Origin: Massilia varians | GTDB lineage: Bacteria > Pseudomonadota > Gammaproteobacteria > Burkholderiales > Burkholderiaceae_D | Length of the DNA: 64,000 nt | Assembly: GCF_027923905.1 (NCBI RefSeq) | Contig: NZ_AP026966.1 | Coordinates: 1 to 64,000 of the forward strand | Reading direction: 5' to 3' | Shown here: positions 19,624 to 29,095 of the stretch, piece by piece | Position numbering within the stretch: the stretch's first letter is position 1 | Layout of the letters: every line of letters starts with the position of its first letter | Program-made: the position numbers and the translations under genes | The notes under the pieces: generated by a model | Databases searched by the model: none | What the model saw: only the letters and a program-made list of their open reading frames with translations | What the model was told of the DNA's origin: nothing

Positions 19624-20283
19624 ATGTCCTACCGTCTCGCCATTTTCGACTTCGACGGCACGCTGGCCGATTCCTTCCCCTTCTTCATCAGCGTGTTCAA
19701 CCAGATCGCCGACGAGCTCGGCTTTCGCCGCATCGCCGCGGAGGAGGCCCAGCAGCTGCGCCACCACGATACCCGCACCATCATGCGCCACGTCGGCATA
19801 CCGGCCTGGAAGCTGCCGCTGGCCTCGCGCAGCTTTATCGGACTGATGCGCGAGAACGCGGCGCGCATTCCGCTGTTCGAGGGCATCGGCGAGGTGCTGC
19901 ACACGCTCGACCGCGAGGGCGTGCGGCTGGCGATCGTGTCCTCGAACTCGGAACAGAACGTGCGCCTGGTGCTGGGGCCGCGCCTGAGCGCGCTGTTCGG
20001 CCACTACGAATGCGGAATGTCGATGTTCGGCAAGGCCGGGCGCATCCGCAAGGTGGTGAAACGCGCGGCGGTGCCGGCCGCACATGCGCTCTACGTGGGC
20101 GACCAGGCGCTGGACGCCGATGCGGCGCGGCGCGCGGGCGTGGCCTTCGGCGCGGTGAGCTGGGGCTATGCGCCGATCGAGGCGCTGCGGCGGGTGGCGC
20201 CGGACCGGGAGTTCGGCACGCCGCAAGAGTTGCTGCACATCGTCAGCCCCGGAGCTAACCCTTCACGCACACCACCTGTTTAA
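19624..20283 (+). CDS. HAD-superfamily hydrolase (phosphoglycolate phosphatase-like)
   Basis: A 219-residue HAD hydrolase with the four motifs: FDFDGTLADS (nucleophile Asp), VSSNS for motif II, a Lys in MFGKAGRIRKV, and GDQALDADAARRAG for the metal-binding acidic motif. The cap domain lies between motifs I and II, as in the Gph/PGP subfamily. Substrate is uncertain; phosphoglycolate or another small phosphate ester is likely. It runs 12 bp after the SDR gene, and its last 29 bp overlap the convergent rtcB gene. ATG 19624 is preferred over TTG 19615. Confidence 0.88.
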   Translation: MSYRLAIFDFDGTLADSFPFFISVFNQIADELGFRRIAAEEAQQLRHHDTRTIMRHVGIPAWKLPLASRSFIGLMRENAARIPLFEGIGEVLHTLDREGVRLAIVSSNSEQNVRLVLGPRLSALFGHYECGMSMFGKAGRIRKVVKRAAVPAAHALYVGDQALDADAARRAGVAFGAVSWGYAPIEALRRVAPDREFGTPQELLHIVSPGANPSRTPPV

Positions 20284-21529
20284 GGGTGTGCACGACCTCG
20301 ACCAGGTCGCGCTGCGCATGCATGACCGCGTCGATGTCCTTGTAGGCCATCGGAATCTCGTCGATCACGCCTTCGTCCTTGCGCGATTCCACCCCTCGGG
20401 TGGCGCGCTCGACGTCCGCCTTCGTGAAGCGGCGCTTGGCCTCGGTGCGGCTCATGACACGCCCGGCGCCATGGCTGCAGCTGTTGAAACTTTCCGGGTT
20501 ACCCTTGCCGCGCACGATGAAGCTCTTGGCGCCCATCGATCCCGGAATAATGCCGAGCTCGCCTTCTCGCGCCGACACCGCGCCCTTGCGGGTGACGAAG
20601 ACGTCCTTGCCGAAGTGCTTCTCCTTCTGCACATAGTTGTGGTGGCAATTGACTGCCTCCACATGCGTCTCGAAGCCTTGCGGGATCACCTCGCGCATCG
20701 CGCGAATCACGTTGTGCATCATCACCTCGCGGTTGATGCGCGCGAACTTCTGGGCCCAGCCGACCGCTTCCACGTAGTCGTCGTAGTGCTCGGTGCCTTC
20801 CTCGAGGTAGGCCAGGTCCTGGTCGGGCAGGTTGACCATGTGGCGCCGCATGTCCTGGCGCGCCAGCTCGATGAAATGGGTGCCGATCGCATTGCCGACC
20901 CCGCGCGAGCCGGAGTGCAGCATCACCCACACGGAACCCTCCTCGTCCAGGCAGACCTCGACGAAGTGGTTGCCGCTGCCCAGGGTGCCGAGGTGCTTGT
21001 GGTGGTTGGTGCCGCGCAGCTTCGGGTACTTGCGGCAGATGGCGTCGAACTCGTCCTTGAGCCTGGCCCAGCCGGCATCGACCGGCGGCGGCGGATTGTT
21101 CCAGGAGCCGGCGTCGCGCCCCTTGTGCTGGCGCGTCTTGGGCGACATGCCGTGCGGCACCACCTGTTCGATGGCGCTGCGCAGGCCCGACAGGTTGTCG
21201 GGCAGATCGTCGGCGCGCAGGGTGGTCTTGGCCGCCATCATGCCGCAGCCGATGTCCACGCCGACCGCGGCGGGAATCACCGCGCCCAGGGTCGGGATCA
21301 CGCTGCCGATGGTCGAGCCCTTGCCAACATGGACGTCCGGCATCACGGCGACGTGGTGGAAGACGAACGGCAGTTGCGCCAGCTTTTCCAGCTGCTGCCT
21401 GGCTTCGGGCTCGACGGGCACGCCTTGCGTCCACATCTTGACCGGTTTGCCGCCTGCGGGCGAGAGCAGCTCGATGCCCGATGCCGTCCTGTTGTCCTGT
21501 TTGCTGTCCTTGTGCTTCATGGGCGCCAT
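20255..21529 (-). CDS. rtcB: RNA-splicing ligase RtcB
   Basis: A 424-residue RtcB, a GTP- and Mn-dependent ligase joining 2',3'-cyclic phosphate or 3'-phosphate ends to 5'-OH RNA. Key features are PDVHVGKGSTIGSV, VGVDIGCGMMA with the metal-binding Cys, GTLGSGNHFVEV, HSGSRGVGN, CHHNYVQKE, and NSCSHGAGRVMSR with the His that is guanylylated. Length is normal for the shorter bacterial form. No rtcA or rtcR is adjacent, so it is not under the standard RtcR control. MKHKD three codons in is an alternative start. Confidence 0.96.
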   Translation of the reverse strand: MAPMKHKDSKQDNRTASGIELLSPAGGKPVKMWTQGVPVEPEARQQLEKLAQLPFVFHHVAVMPDVHVGKGSTIGSVIPTLGAVIPAAVGVDIGCGMMAAKTTLRADDLPDNLSGLRSAIEQVVPHGMSPKTRQHKGRDAGSWNNPPPPVDAGWARLKDEFDAICRKYPKLRGTNHHKHLGTLGSGNHFVEVCLDEEGSVWVMLHSGSRGVGNAIGTHFIELARQDMRRHMVNLPDQDLAYLEEGTEHYDDYVEAVGWAQKFARINREVMMHNVIRAMREVIPQGFETHVEAVNCHHNYVQKEKHFGKDVFVTRKGAVSAREGELGIIPGSMGAKSFIVRGKGNPESFNSCSHGAGRVMSRTEAKRRFTKADVERATRGVESRKDEGVIDEIPMAYKDIDAVMHAQRDLVEVVHTLKQVVCVKG

Positions 21530-21657
21530 CTTCGCGCAAATCCGAAAACGGTGCAGCGCGCCACGCCCTTGCCGCGCCGCCCGGTTGCGCCCGCCCCATG
21601 CCGCTTCTATACTCCGTCAGGCAATGCCTTCATGCATCATCTGACAACGGAACCGCC

Positions 21658-22101
21658 ATGCGCAAGCCCTTCTACCTGCTCCCTGCACTTCTTGCACCGC
21701 TGCTGCTGGCCGGCTGCGTCAACGATTCGGCCAGCTACCCGATCGACGGCAAGGAGCATGCGCTTACCGTGCGCGTGCTGCAGGATTATTTTTGGAGCAA
21801 GGATGCGACGCTGCGCCTCACGGTCGCCCGCATGCCGGACTGCCAGCGCCAGCTGGAGCTGGGCAAGGTGTCGCTGTCGGGCCTGGAGATCGAGCTGTTC
21901 GCGAGCGGCCCCAACCTGTACACGCTGCGCTCGGGCGAGGATGTCTGGCAGGTGGAAACCCAGGGCTGCACCGAGCTGGAGGCGCCGCAAGCGAATGCCG
22001 TCACCGGCCAGGCGCTGGGCAGCTTCCATCTCGACGAGCACGACAAGCTGGTCTTCGAGGCGGCCGCCGCGGGGGCCGGCAGCGCTGCCGGGAACGAGTA
22101 A
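21658..22101 (+). CDS. Small putative lipoprotein, function unknown
   Basis: A 147-residue protein with a lipoprotein signal MRKPFYLLPALLAPLLLAGC; the Cys at position 20 is the lipidation site. The mature domain has DYFWSKDATLRLTVARMPDCQRQLELGKV and VETQGCTELEA; two further cysteines may pair. It is predicted beta-rich and has no recognised catalytic motif. The last 15 residues are Ala/Gly-rich and probably disordered. It is divergent from rtcB and probably has its own promoter in the 128-bp gap (TATACT at 21608). Confidence 0.8.
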   Translation: MRKPFYLLPALLAPLLLAGCVNDSASYPIDGKEHALTVRVLQDYFWSKDATLRLTVARMPDCQRQLELGKVSLSGLEIELFASGPNLYTLRSGEDVWQVETQGCTELEAPQANAVTGQALGSFHLDEHDKLVFEAAAAGAGSAAGNE

Positions 22102-22231
22102 AGCGTAGGAAAGCGCGGCCGGCGCAGGAGCCCGTCCACGCGTCCTGCGTGCGTTGGATCCCCTCGTCCGACGCAGGTGGCGACCGGTACGTTGCCGGCC
22201 GCGCCGCCCTACCCGGCCATCATCGACATCG

Positions 22232-22837
22232 TCAGGGGCGCAGCCAGCCGCGCCCGATCGGTACCGCCAGCACGCGGCGGTACAGGTTTTCCGCCACCGG
22301 CAGCAAGTGGGCGCAGGCCGCGCGCACGGCCGGCGTCTGCACCAGCAAGGCCATCGCCGCCGACATCAGGAGCGCACCCGCCATGTCCTTCGGCCAGTGC
22401 ACGCCGAGGTAGACGCGCGACCAGGCCACCACCAGCGCCAGCGGCAGCAGCGTCCATCCGACGCGGCGCGCCTCCTGCACCCGGCTGAACGCCAGCACCA
22501 GGGCCACCGAGAAGATGCTGGTGGCGTGGTCGCTCGGGAACGAGCTGTCCGGCGCGTGCAGCAGGAAGGTCTGGCCGATTTCCGCCACGAAGGGCCGCGG
22601 GCTGTACCAGAACTGGCCGATCAGCGCGTTCAGCGTGAGCGCGCAGCCGGCCGCGATGAAGGCACGCAGCGCGACCTCGCGCCCCGGCCCGCCGCCGAGC
22701 CACAGCATGACAAGCGACAGCGGCACCACGAAGATCAGCCACTGCGCGGCGAAGATGGCAGCCATCAACTGCCAGCCGGTCAGGCCGGCCTGGGCGTTGA
22801 GGGTAGAGAAAAGAATCAGGTTGAGATGCTCGAACAT
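22232..22837 (-). CDS. PAP2-family phosphatase, BcrC-like undecaprenyl-diphosphatase
   Basis: A 201-residue multi-helix membrane protein of the type 2 phosphatidic acid phosphatase superfamily. The catalytic signature is visible: YSPRPF, SSFPSDHATS and SRVYLGVHWPKDMAG (Arg, His and Asp of the active site). The SFPSDHAT form is typical of BcrC/YbjG-like enzymes that recycle undecaprenyl pyrophosphate for cell-wall synthesis and give bacitracin tolerance. The start MFEHLNL is chosen over an upstream start that adds 22 residues because it fits the family N-terminus. Confidence 0.87.
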   Translation of the reverse strand: MFEHLNLILFSTLNAQAGLTGWQLMAAIFAAQWLIFVVPLSLVMLWLGGGPGREVALRAFIAAGCALTLNALIGQFWYSPRPFVAEIGQTFLLHAPDSSFPSDHATSIFSVALVLAFSRVQEARRVGWTLLPLALVVAWSRVYLGVHWPKDMAGALLMSAAMALLVQTPAVRAACAHLLPVAENLYRRVLAVPIGRGWLRP

Positions 22838-22965
22838 GGCGCCGGCTTGAAGATAAGAGTTTGATAACCGTTCCTGTAGCTTAGCCGAGCCCAGCCGCCA
22901 CACTGTTCAAGAAGTGCAACAGATTGTGACAAACCCTTGTCAATGTCGCGCGTAACTGCTTCAGC

Positions 22966-23289
22966 TCAATGACGGTGGAGCAGGCGCCTCAGCTGTGCCA
23001 GTTCCATGTCCCGGCCCGATTTCTCGAGCACGCTTTCCAGCAGGGTACGGTCGCCGTCGCGCAGCATGGTCCACTGCGTGAAGTACTCGTGCACGGTGCG
23101 CCAGGGCGGAAAGCCGGCCGGCATGCTGCGCCAGGTGGCGCCGGTGTGGAGGAAATAGAGGACGGCGCAGAACACGTCGTACAGGTCGTGCTTGCGGGGC
23201 CGGGTCTTGCGGCGCGCCGCTTCCAGCATGCCGCGCACGGGCTCGAACTGCTCGCGAGAAATATCGCTGGGAAAGACCGGACGATCCAT
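22966..23289 (-). pseudogene. Orphan IS5-type transposase N-terminal remnant (DUF4096)
   Basis: The frame codes for 107 residues matching the helix-turn-helix N-terminal part of IS5/IS427-like transposases: SREQFEPVRGMLEAARRKTRPRKHDLYDVFCAVLYFLHTG (split over the domain) and TWRSMPAGFPPWRTVHEYFTQW. The catalytic DDE half is absent on both sides, and no terminal inverted repeats or target duplications were found. It is a fragment of a former insertion sequence or a domesticated DNA-binding piece. It lies between the PAP2 and folE genes. Confidence 0.72.
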
Positions 23290-23375
23290 GGCGCGTCCTC
23301 CGAAAATGACTTGGAGGCCGGCGATCCGGAACAGGTTCCAAGGCGGGCGCGGCGGCCCGCCCTTCCAGATTATTC

Positions 23376-23942
23376 CTAGTCGCGGGCGAGCGCCAGGAAT
23401 TCGGTGCGCAAAGCCAGGTTCGGTTGCAGTTCACCGAGCAGGGCCGAGGTGATGGTTTCCTCGCCAATGGCGCGGATGCCGCGGCTTTCCATGCACATGT
23501 GGCGGCACTTGACGACCACGCCCACCGCCTTCGGCTCCAGCACTTCCATCAGCGCGTTGGCGATCTGGATCGTCATGCGTTCCTGCACCTGCAGGCGCTT
23601 CGAGAAGATGTCGACCAGGCGGGTGAGCTTGGAGAGGCCGACGATCTTGCCGTTCGGCAGGTAGCCGACCGTGGCCTTGCCGAAGAAGGGCGCCAGGTGG
23701 TGTTCGCAATGGCTGTAGACCGGGATGCCGCGCACCACGATCAGCTCGTTGTACTCCTCGGCGCCGTCCTCGAAGGCCTTGAGCACTTCGACAGGATCCT
23801 GGTCATAGCCCGAGGTCCAGTGTTTCCAGGCCTTCGCCATGCGGTGCGGCGTTTCCTGCAGGCCCGGACGGTCCGGATCCTCGCCCAGGCTGGTCAGCAG
23901 GCGGCGCCAGTCGTGTTCGGTGAAAGCTTCTTTGTCAGACAT
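23376..23942 (-). CDS. folE: GTP cyclohydrolase I
   Basis: FolE (188 aa) converts GTP to 7,8-dihydroneopterin triphosphate, the entry to folate and pteridine synthesis. YSHCEHHLAPFFGKATVGYLP and KCRHMCMESRGI carry the zinc-binding Cys, His and Cys; GLSKLTRLVDIFSKRLQVQERMT is the FolE core (positions about 105-127). Length and motifs are typical of the Zn-dependent type IA enzyme. It is monocistronic here, upstream of the transposase remnant. Confidence 0.97.
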   Translation of the reverse strand: MSDKEAFTEHDWRRLLTSLGEDPDRPGLQETPHRMAKAWKHWTSGYDQDPVEVLKAFEDGAEEYNELIVVRGIPVYSHCEHHLAPFFGKATVGYLPNGKIVGLSKLTRLVDIFSKRLQVQERMTIQIANALMEVLEPKAVGVVVKCRHMCMESRGIRAIGEETITSALLGELQPNLALRTEFLALARD

Positions 23943-24086
23943 GGTGAACCTTAAAAAATCGATTGCCGCAAGTATATAGAAAATGCGCGAAGGGTTCCGG
24001 CGGCTGCCGATTTATTGAGCAAAGTTAATATCGCCCCGTTACGGAACAAGTAGCGTGGAAGGTGGTTCCACTCCTGGGAGATCGCC

Positions 24087-24938
24087 ATGTTCGGCAGCAC
24101 GGTCCTCGAAGTCGCCATCGGCCTGACGTTTTGCTACGGCACCCTGGCGCTGGTCGTCAGTACCTTGCAGGAAGCGCTGGCGGCGGCCTTCAGCCTGCGC
24201 GCCAACATGCTGCTCGACGCGGTCAAGCGCATGCTGGACGATCCGCGCTGCGAGGCGCTGGCGCAGAGCCTGTACGACCATCCGCTGGTCAATCCGCATG
24301 GCAGCACCCATGCGCGGCGCAAGCTGGCCGTGCGGCCATCCTACATCGAACCGGCACACTTCGCGATCGCCTTGCTCGATTCGCTGCGCAGCAATCCGGC
24401 CATCCCGCTGCAGGCGGCGATCGAGGCCCTGCCCGACGAGCAGGTCAAGCGCGTGCTGCTGGCCCTGTACCGCCAGTCCAGCGGGGACCTGCAGCGCTTC
24501 CAGGAGGGCATCGCCGGCTGGTTCAACAGCGCCATGGAACGCCTGTCCGGCGTCTACAAGCGGCGCCAGCTGCTGATTTCCTTCCTGATGGCCCTGCTGC
24601 TCACCATCCTGCTGAACATCGACAGCATCCACCTGTTCCAGACCCTGTGGCAGAACCCGGCGCTGGCCGCGCAGATCAAGGCCGCCCCGGGCGCGCTCGA
24701 CGCCGAGGCCCTGCGCCAGCTGTGGGCGATGCCGATCGGCTGGAGCAGCTTCCCGCCGCGGCTCGACAGCGCCTTTGCGCTGCAGGTGGCAGGCTGGCTG
24801 ATCACCGCCGGCACCACGCTGTTCGGCGCCCCGTTCTGGTTCGACCTGCTGCAGCGCGCGGTGCAGCTGCGCGGCACCGGGGCCAAGCCCCAGCCGCAGC
24901 TTGCGGTACGCACGGAGCACGCGCCGGCGCAGTCCTGA
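24087..24938 (+). CDS. Predicted inner-membrane protein, function unknown
   Basis: A 283-residue protein. It has a hydrophobic N-terminal helix (about 8-27, IGLTFCYGTLALVVSTLQEA), a long soluble middle (30-160) with charged helices, a second membrane helix around 167-186 (LISFLMALLLTILLNI) and a third near 233-255 (GWLITAGTTLFGAPFWFDLL). The last part is cytoplasmic or disordered. I do not recognise a named family, though similar proteins are found as lone genes in beta-proteobacteria. It is convergent with nudC, 3 bp apart. Confidence 0.75.
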   Translation: MFGSTVLEVAIGLTFCYGTLALVVSTLQEALAAAFSLRANMLLDAVKRMLDDPRCEALAQSLYDHPLVNPHGSTHARRKLAVRPSYIEPAHFAIALLDSLRSNPAIPLQAAIEALPDEQVKRVLLALYRQSSGDLQRFQEGIAGWFNSAMERLSGVYKRRQLLISFLMALLLTILLNIDSIHLFQTLWQNPALAAQIKAAPGALDAEALRQLWAMPIGWSSFPPRLDSAFALQVAGWLITAGTTLFGAPFWFDLLQRAVQLRGTGAKPQPQLAVRTEHAPAQS

Positions 24939-24941
24939 GCG

Positions 24942-25763
24942 CTACCTCCCCGGCGGGCGGTGGGCGTCCACCAGGACGCTCGACACCGACATGTGCGGCA
25001 CCCGTTCGGGCCATTCGTCATCCGGCCCGAACCAGCGCGCCTCCGAGATCTCGGAGGTGTCGAGGCGGATCTCGCCATCCAGGTAATCGGCCGTGAAGGC
25101 CAGCATCAGCGAATGCGGGAAGGGCCAGGACTGGCTCGCGAAATAGCGCAGGTTCTGCACCCGCAGCCCCACCTCCTCGTAGACCTCGCGGTGGATCGCC
25201 TCTTCCACCGACTCGCCCGCCTCCAGGAAGCCGGCCAGCGGCACGAAGCGCTTGGTCGGCGAAGCGATGTGCATCGCCAGCAGCACGCTGTCTCCCTTCC
25301 TGATCAGGACCATCATGGCCGGCGAGATGCGCGGGTAGGCCATGTGCCCGCACTGCACGCACTTGTAGCAGCGCTCGCCGGCCGCCAGCACGGTGCCGCT
25401 GCCGCAGGCGCCGCAGAAGCGGTGGGTGCGCGCCCACTCCGCGACCTGGGCGGCGCGCGCCGCCAGGCCCAGCAGGGCCTCGTCCATGTCCGCGAACAGC
25501 GAGCGCAGGCCGCGCAGGGCATAGCCCGGCGGCAGCGCGGGCTCGCTGTCGAACCAGCCGGTCTCGCAATAGCGCTCGCCATACAGCCCGAGCGGCTGCA
25601 GGCGGGCACGGTCGACCTCGAGCCGGTCGAGCGTGGCGGCGTCGGGCAGCGCGAGATCGTGTTCGCGCACCAGGAGCCGGCCGCCGTGGAACAGGAAGCT
25701 CAGGGGCGCGGGATCGGATTGCTGCGCGAACAGCGGCGTGAAGCTGGAAGGGGTCTGGAGCAT
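24942..25763 (-). CDS. nudC: NAD(+) diphosphatase NudC
   Basis: A 273-residue Nudix hydrolase that cleaves NADH/NAD+ to NMN and AMP and can decap NAD-capped RNA. Start MLQTPSSF is preferred over an upstream start that adds 23 residues of unlike composition. A four-Cys zinc ribbon (CGAC and CVQC) precedes the Nudix box GFLEAGESVEEAIHREVYEE. The NudC-specific SQSWPFPHSLM follows and defines the substrate. Length is normal. It is divergent from the carbamoyltransferase. Confidence 0.95.
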   Translation of the reverse strand: MLQTPSSFTPLFAQQSDPAPLSFLFHGGRLLVREHDLALPDAATLDRLEVDRARLQPLGLYGERYCETGWFDSEPALPPGYALRGLRSLFADMDEALLGLAARAAQVAEWARTHRFCGACGSGTVLAAGERCYKCVQCGHMAYPRISPAMMVLIRKGDSVLLAMHIASPTKRFVPLAGFLEAGESVEEAIHREVYEEVGLRVQNLRYFASQSWPFPHSLMLAFTADYLDGEIRLDTSEISEARWFGPDDEWPERVPHMSVSSVLVDAHRPPGR

Positions 25764-25936
25764 GATCGGATCGGTTCGGACGGACAGGACAATAACCCGA
25801 TCATACCGCCTTTCGCGGCGCCCTTCTTCCACCCCCGTTAAGAACCTGTCCGGGCAAAACGAAGTGAACTAATCCTGCTCAGCAGGCTCAAAGTTGGGCT
25901 GTTCGCTGCATCGCCCCCGACACCAGGAGATCACCG

Positions 25937-27631
25937 ATGGACGACACCCCAGTTGTGCTTGGCATTAACCGGACCCAGGACGCCAGCATCTGCCTCATGC
26001 AGGGCTCGCACCTTGCCTGGGCCATCCAGAAAGAACGTCTCACGCGTCACAAGCACCACTGGGGTAAGCCCGGCGACCTGCGCGACCACTATGCGCCGCG
26101 CCTGCCCGGGCTCGAACGGCCGGTCGACATCGTCGTCGAATGCTTCTCGTCCGACGAAGAAATCGGCAGCCTGCCCGTCTATGACGACGAACTGGCCGCC
26201 ACGCTGGCGCTGGCGCGCGACGGCCGGCGCGCGCGCATCTCGCACCACCTGGCGCACCTGTACAGCGTGTTCCACCCCTCCCCTTTCGACGAGGCCGCGG
26301 TGATGGTCATCGACGGCCAGGGCAGCCCGGTCTCCGACTTCACCGAACACTGGAGCGACGCCGCCACCACGCCGGGCGACCGGCGCGAAGTCGCTTCCTT
26401 CTACAGCGCCAGCCGCAAGGAGATCCGCTGCATCGGCAAGCAGGTCCGGCCGCCTGACGGCAGCCGCCACGACGATGGCCGCCTCGTCGGCCTCGGCATG
26501 TTCTACTTCCTGCTGACCCAGGCGATCTTCCCGGGCGAGGGCAACGAGGGCAAGGTGATGGGCCTGGCCCCCTACGGCGACCCGGCGGCGCTCGGCCTGC
26601 CGCCGCTCGACGTCGAAGGCATGGCGGTCGGCATTCCCTCCGCCTGGCGCGCGCTGCTGCGCGAGCGCAGCCGCTTCCGCTTCGGCAGCGCGGAAGCGCG
26701 CTTCACCGACTGCGCCAACCTGGCCGCCGCCGGCCAGCGCGCCTTCGAGGACGCCCTGCTGGCGCTGGCGCACTGGCTGTACCGCCAGACCGGGGCCGAG
26801 CACCTGTGCTTCGCCGGCGGCACGGCCCTGAACTGCTCCGCCAACGAGCGCCTGCTGCGCGAGACCCCGTTCCGCCGCATGTTCCTGCCGCCGGCGCCGA
26901 GCGACGCCGGCACCGCCCTGGGCTGCGCCATCTACGGGCTCACCGAGCTGGCCGGCCGGCCCTGCGACTTCCGCTGGAGCGCCGACTACCTCGGCCCGCC
27001 GCCGCAGCTGTCCGACATCGAAGCGGCGCTCGACGGCGCCACCGACCTGGTGGTCGAACGGCCGCGCGGCCGCGACGCCCTGTGCGCGCGCATGCTCGAC
27101 CTGTTGTGCACCGGGCGCGTGGTCGGCCTGTACCAGGGCCGCAGCGAATTCGGCCCGCGTGCGCTGGGCCACCGCAGCATCCTGGCCGATCCGCGCCGCG
27201 ACCGCATCCGCGACTGGATCAATGCACGGATCAAGCAGCGCGAATGGTTCCGCCCGCTCGCCCCGTTGGTGCCGGAAGAACGCGCCGCCGTCTACTTCGA
27301 CGTGGCCGGCCCGTCTCCCTTCATGCAATTCGCCGCGCCGGTGCGGCCCGAAGTCGCGCCGATGCTGCCGGCCATTACCCATGTGGACGGCACCGCGCGC
27401 CTGCAGACCGTCGGCCCCGCGGACGACCCGCTGCTGCGCGCCCTGCTGGCCGGCTTCGAGGTGCGTACCGGGGTGCCGGTGCTGCTCAACACCTCCTTCA
27501 ACGGCCGGAACGAGCCCATCGTCGAGACGCCCTTCGAGGCCGTCGCCGCATTCCGGCAGATGCCCCTGCACGCACTGGCGATCCCGCCTTTCCTCGTCAC
27601 CAAGCGCAGCGAGCCGGAGCTGCCGGTATGA
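25937..27631 (+). CDS. Carbamoyltransferase (NodU/CmcH/TobZ family)
   Basis: A 564-residue enzyme that transfers carbamoyl groups from carbamoyl phosphate, via a carbamoyl-adenylate, to hydroxyls of sugars or antibiotics. The N-terminal Kae1-like domain has LGINRTQDASICLMQ, ISHHLAHLYSVFHPS and VIDGQGSP; later GGTALNCSANERL marks the ATP fold. The C-terminal YrdC-like part has GLYQGRSEFGPRALGHRSIL. GGAG lies 9 bp before the ATG. The stop codon overlaps the start of the next gene (ATGA), so they are translationally coupled. The neighbouring glycosyltransferases suggest decoration of a surface glycan or glycolipid; the acceptor is unknown. Confidence 0.93.
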   Translation: MDDTPVVLGINRTQDASICLMQGSHLAWAIQKERLTRHKHHWGKPGDLRDHYAPRLPGLERPVDIVVECFSSDEEIGSLPVYDDELAATLALARDGRRARISHHLAHLYSVFHPSPFDEAAVMVIDGQGSPVSDFTEHWSDAATTPGDRREVASFYSASRKEIRCIGKQVRPPDGSRHDDGRLVGLGMFYFLLTQAIFPGEGNEGKVMGLAPYGDPAALGLPPLDVEGMAVGIPSAWRALLRERSRFRFGSAEARFTDCANLAAAGQRAFEDALLALAHWLYRQTGAEHLCFAGGTALNCSANERLLRETPFRRMFLPPAPSDAGTALGCAIYGLTELAGRPCDFRWSADYLGPPPQLSDIEAALDGATDLVVERPRGRDALCARMLDLLCTGRVVGLYQGRSEFGPRALGHRSILADPRRDRIRDWINARIKQREWFRPLAPLVPEERAAVYFDVAGPSPFMQFAAPVRPEVAPMLPAITHVDGTARLQTVGPADDPLLRALLAGFEVRTGVPVLLNTSFNGRNEPIVETPFEAVAAFRQMPLHALAIPPFLVTKRSEPELPV

Positions 27632-28993
27632 TCCGTGCCTATCCCGGGCGCCCGAGCGTGCGGGCGGGCGAGACGCTCACCCTGCACGTCTCGGGCGACC
27701 AGCCGCGCTTTCGCATCGCCATCTACCGCTGGGAGCACGGGCTGGTGCCGGTCTGGTGCGGCGCCTGGCTGCGCGCCGAGCACCTGCCTGACGGCCGCGC
27801 CGACGAAGACTGGCAGTGGCCGCCCTACCAGGTGGAGACCGGCGACGACTGGCCCTCGGGCGTCTACATCGCCCATCTCGAGCTGCCGCAGGGCCAGCCC
27901 CTGCGGCTGTCCACCGATGCCGCCGCCGCCCTGTTCGTGGTACGCGCCAGGGCGAGCAAGACGATCCTGTACAAGCTGCCCGTGGCCACCTGGCATGCCT
28001 ACAACTGCGCCGGCGGCGGCTGCTTCTACACCAATCCGCCGCGTTCCGAACATCCGCCCGGCGCCCGGGTCTCGCTGCGCCGGCCCGGCGGCGGCATCGG
28101 CGGCCCCACCTGGGGCGCGCAAGACCACTATGACCCGCGCTCCCCGCGCCAGACCTTCGCGCACTGGGATGCGCGCTTCATCCGCTGGATGGCGTGCTGC
28201 GGCTATGCGGCCGACTTCTGCACCGACCTCGACATCCATGCGCAGCCGGGGCTGCTGCAGGATTACCGCCTGCTGGTCAGCGTGGGCCACGACGAATACT
28301 GGAGCGAAGCCACCCGCGACGCGGTCGAAGATTTCGTTGCGGGCGGCGGCAACCTGGCCCTGTTCGGCGCCAATCTGTGCTGGTGGCGTCCTACGCGGCC
28401 CGATCCACCTGGTCGACGAGGGCGCAGCCATGGTTTGCCACCAGGGCGGCAAGCACGGCGCCCTGGACCACTGGTGGCCCGCCACCGGCGCCCGGCGTCC
28501 GGAAGACTCCCTGAGCGGCGCCAGCTACCGCCACGGCGGCGGCTGGTGGGACGGCCCGCGCGACACCCCCGGCTTCGTGGTCCAGCAGCCCGGCCCTTGG
28601 ATCTTCGCGGGCACCGGCCTGGCGCGCGGCGAATCGCTCGGCGGCGATACCTGGCCGCCGCTGCCGGGATACGAGTGCGACGGCGTACCGGTCGACCACA
28701 TCGGGCCGGACGGCCAGGTCATCCTGTCGGCCTGGCGCGACGAAGCCGGCACGCCGGACGGCTACCAGCTGCTGGCCGCCTGCCCGCTCGACCGGCGCTG
28801 GCAGGAACTGCCGCCGCGCGAGCGCCATCGCGCCGGCGAGGGCATCCACGTCGCGGCGATGGGCATGTTCCGGCATGGCGGCACCGTGTTTTCGGCGGGG
28901 ACGACCGACTGGGCGCAGGTGCTGGGCGAAGCGCGCGACCGCAGGGTCGAACGCATCACCCGCAACGTCCTCGACCGGCTGTCCCATGCCTGA
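27628..28993 (+). pseudogene. N,N-dimethylformamidase-like gene with a frameshift
   Basis: Two frames of one gene, joined near 28390, give about 454 residues of the dimethylformamidase beta-subunit-like domain. The first frame has YKLPVATWHAYNCAGGGCFYTN and SVGHDEYWSEATRDAVEDFV ending NLCWWR; the second continues LRGPIHLVDEGAAMVCHQGG and DHWWPATG, with the family-typical order. One extra base (a C at about 28390) explains the shift; without correction translation continues in a wrong frame to 29712 across the next gene. No slippery heptamer is seen, so a mutation or a sequencing error is more likely than programmed shifting. The start overlaps the carbamoyltransferase stop. The true substrate is unknown. 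Confidence 0.8.
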
Positions 28994-29095
28994 CACCCGA
29001 TGTCGGTCCGGGAGCGTCAGACAAGATGAAGGCCGCCGCGCCGCTATGGCGCCTGGCTGTGGAGTTTGTGCAAGGCTGGATGAATTGGAGAACAC

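Noticed and set aside
22966..23289. Functional insertion sequence at 23 kb
   Set aside because: Only the N-terminal transposase part is present, with no catalytic half, terminal repeats or target duplication.
28381..28400. Programmed frameshifting in the dimethylformamidase-like gene
   Set aside because: No slippery heptamer or stimulatory pseudoknot was evident; a simple indel is more economical.
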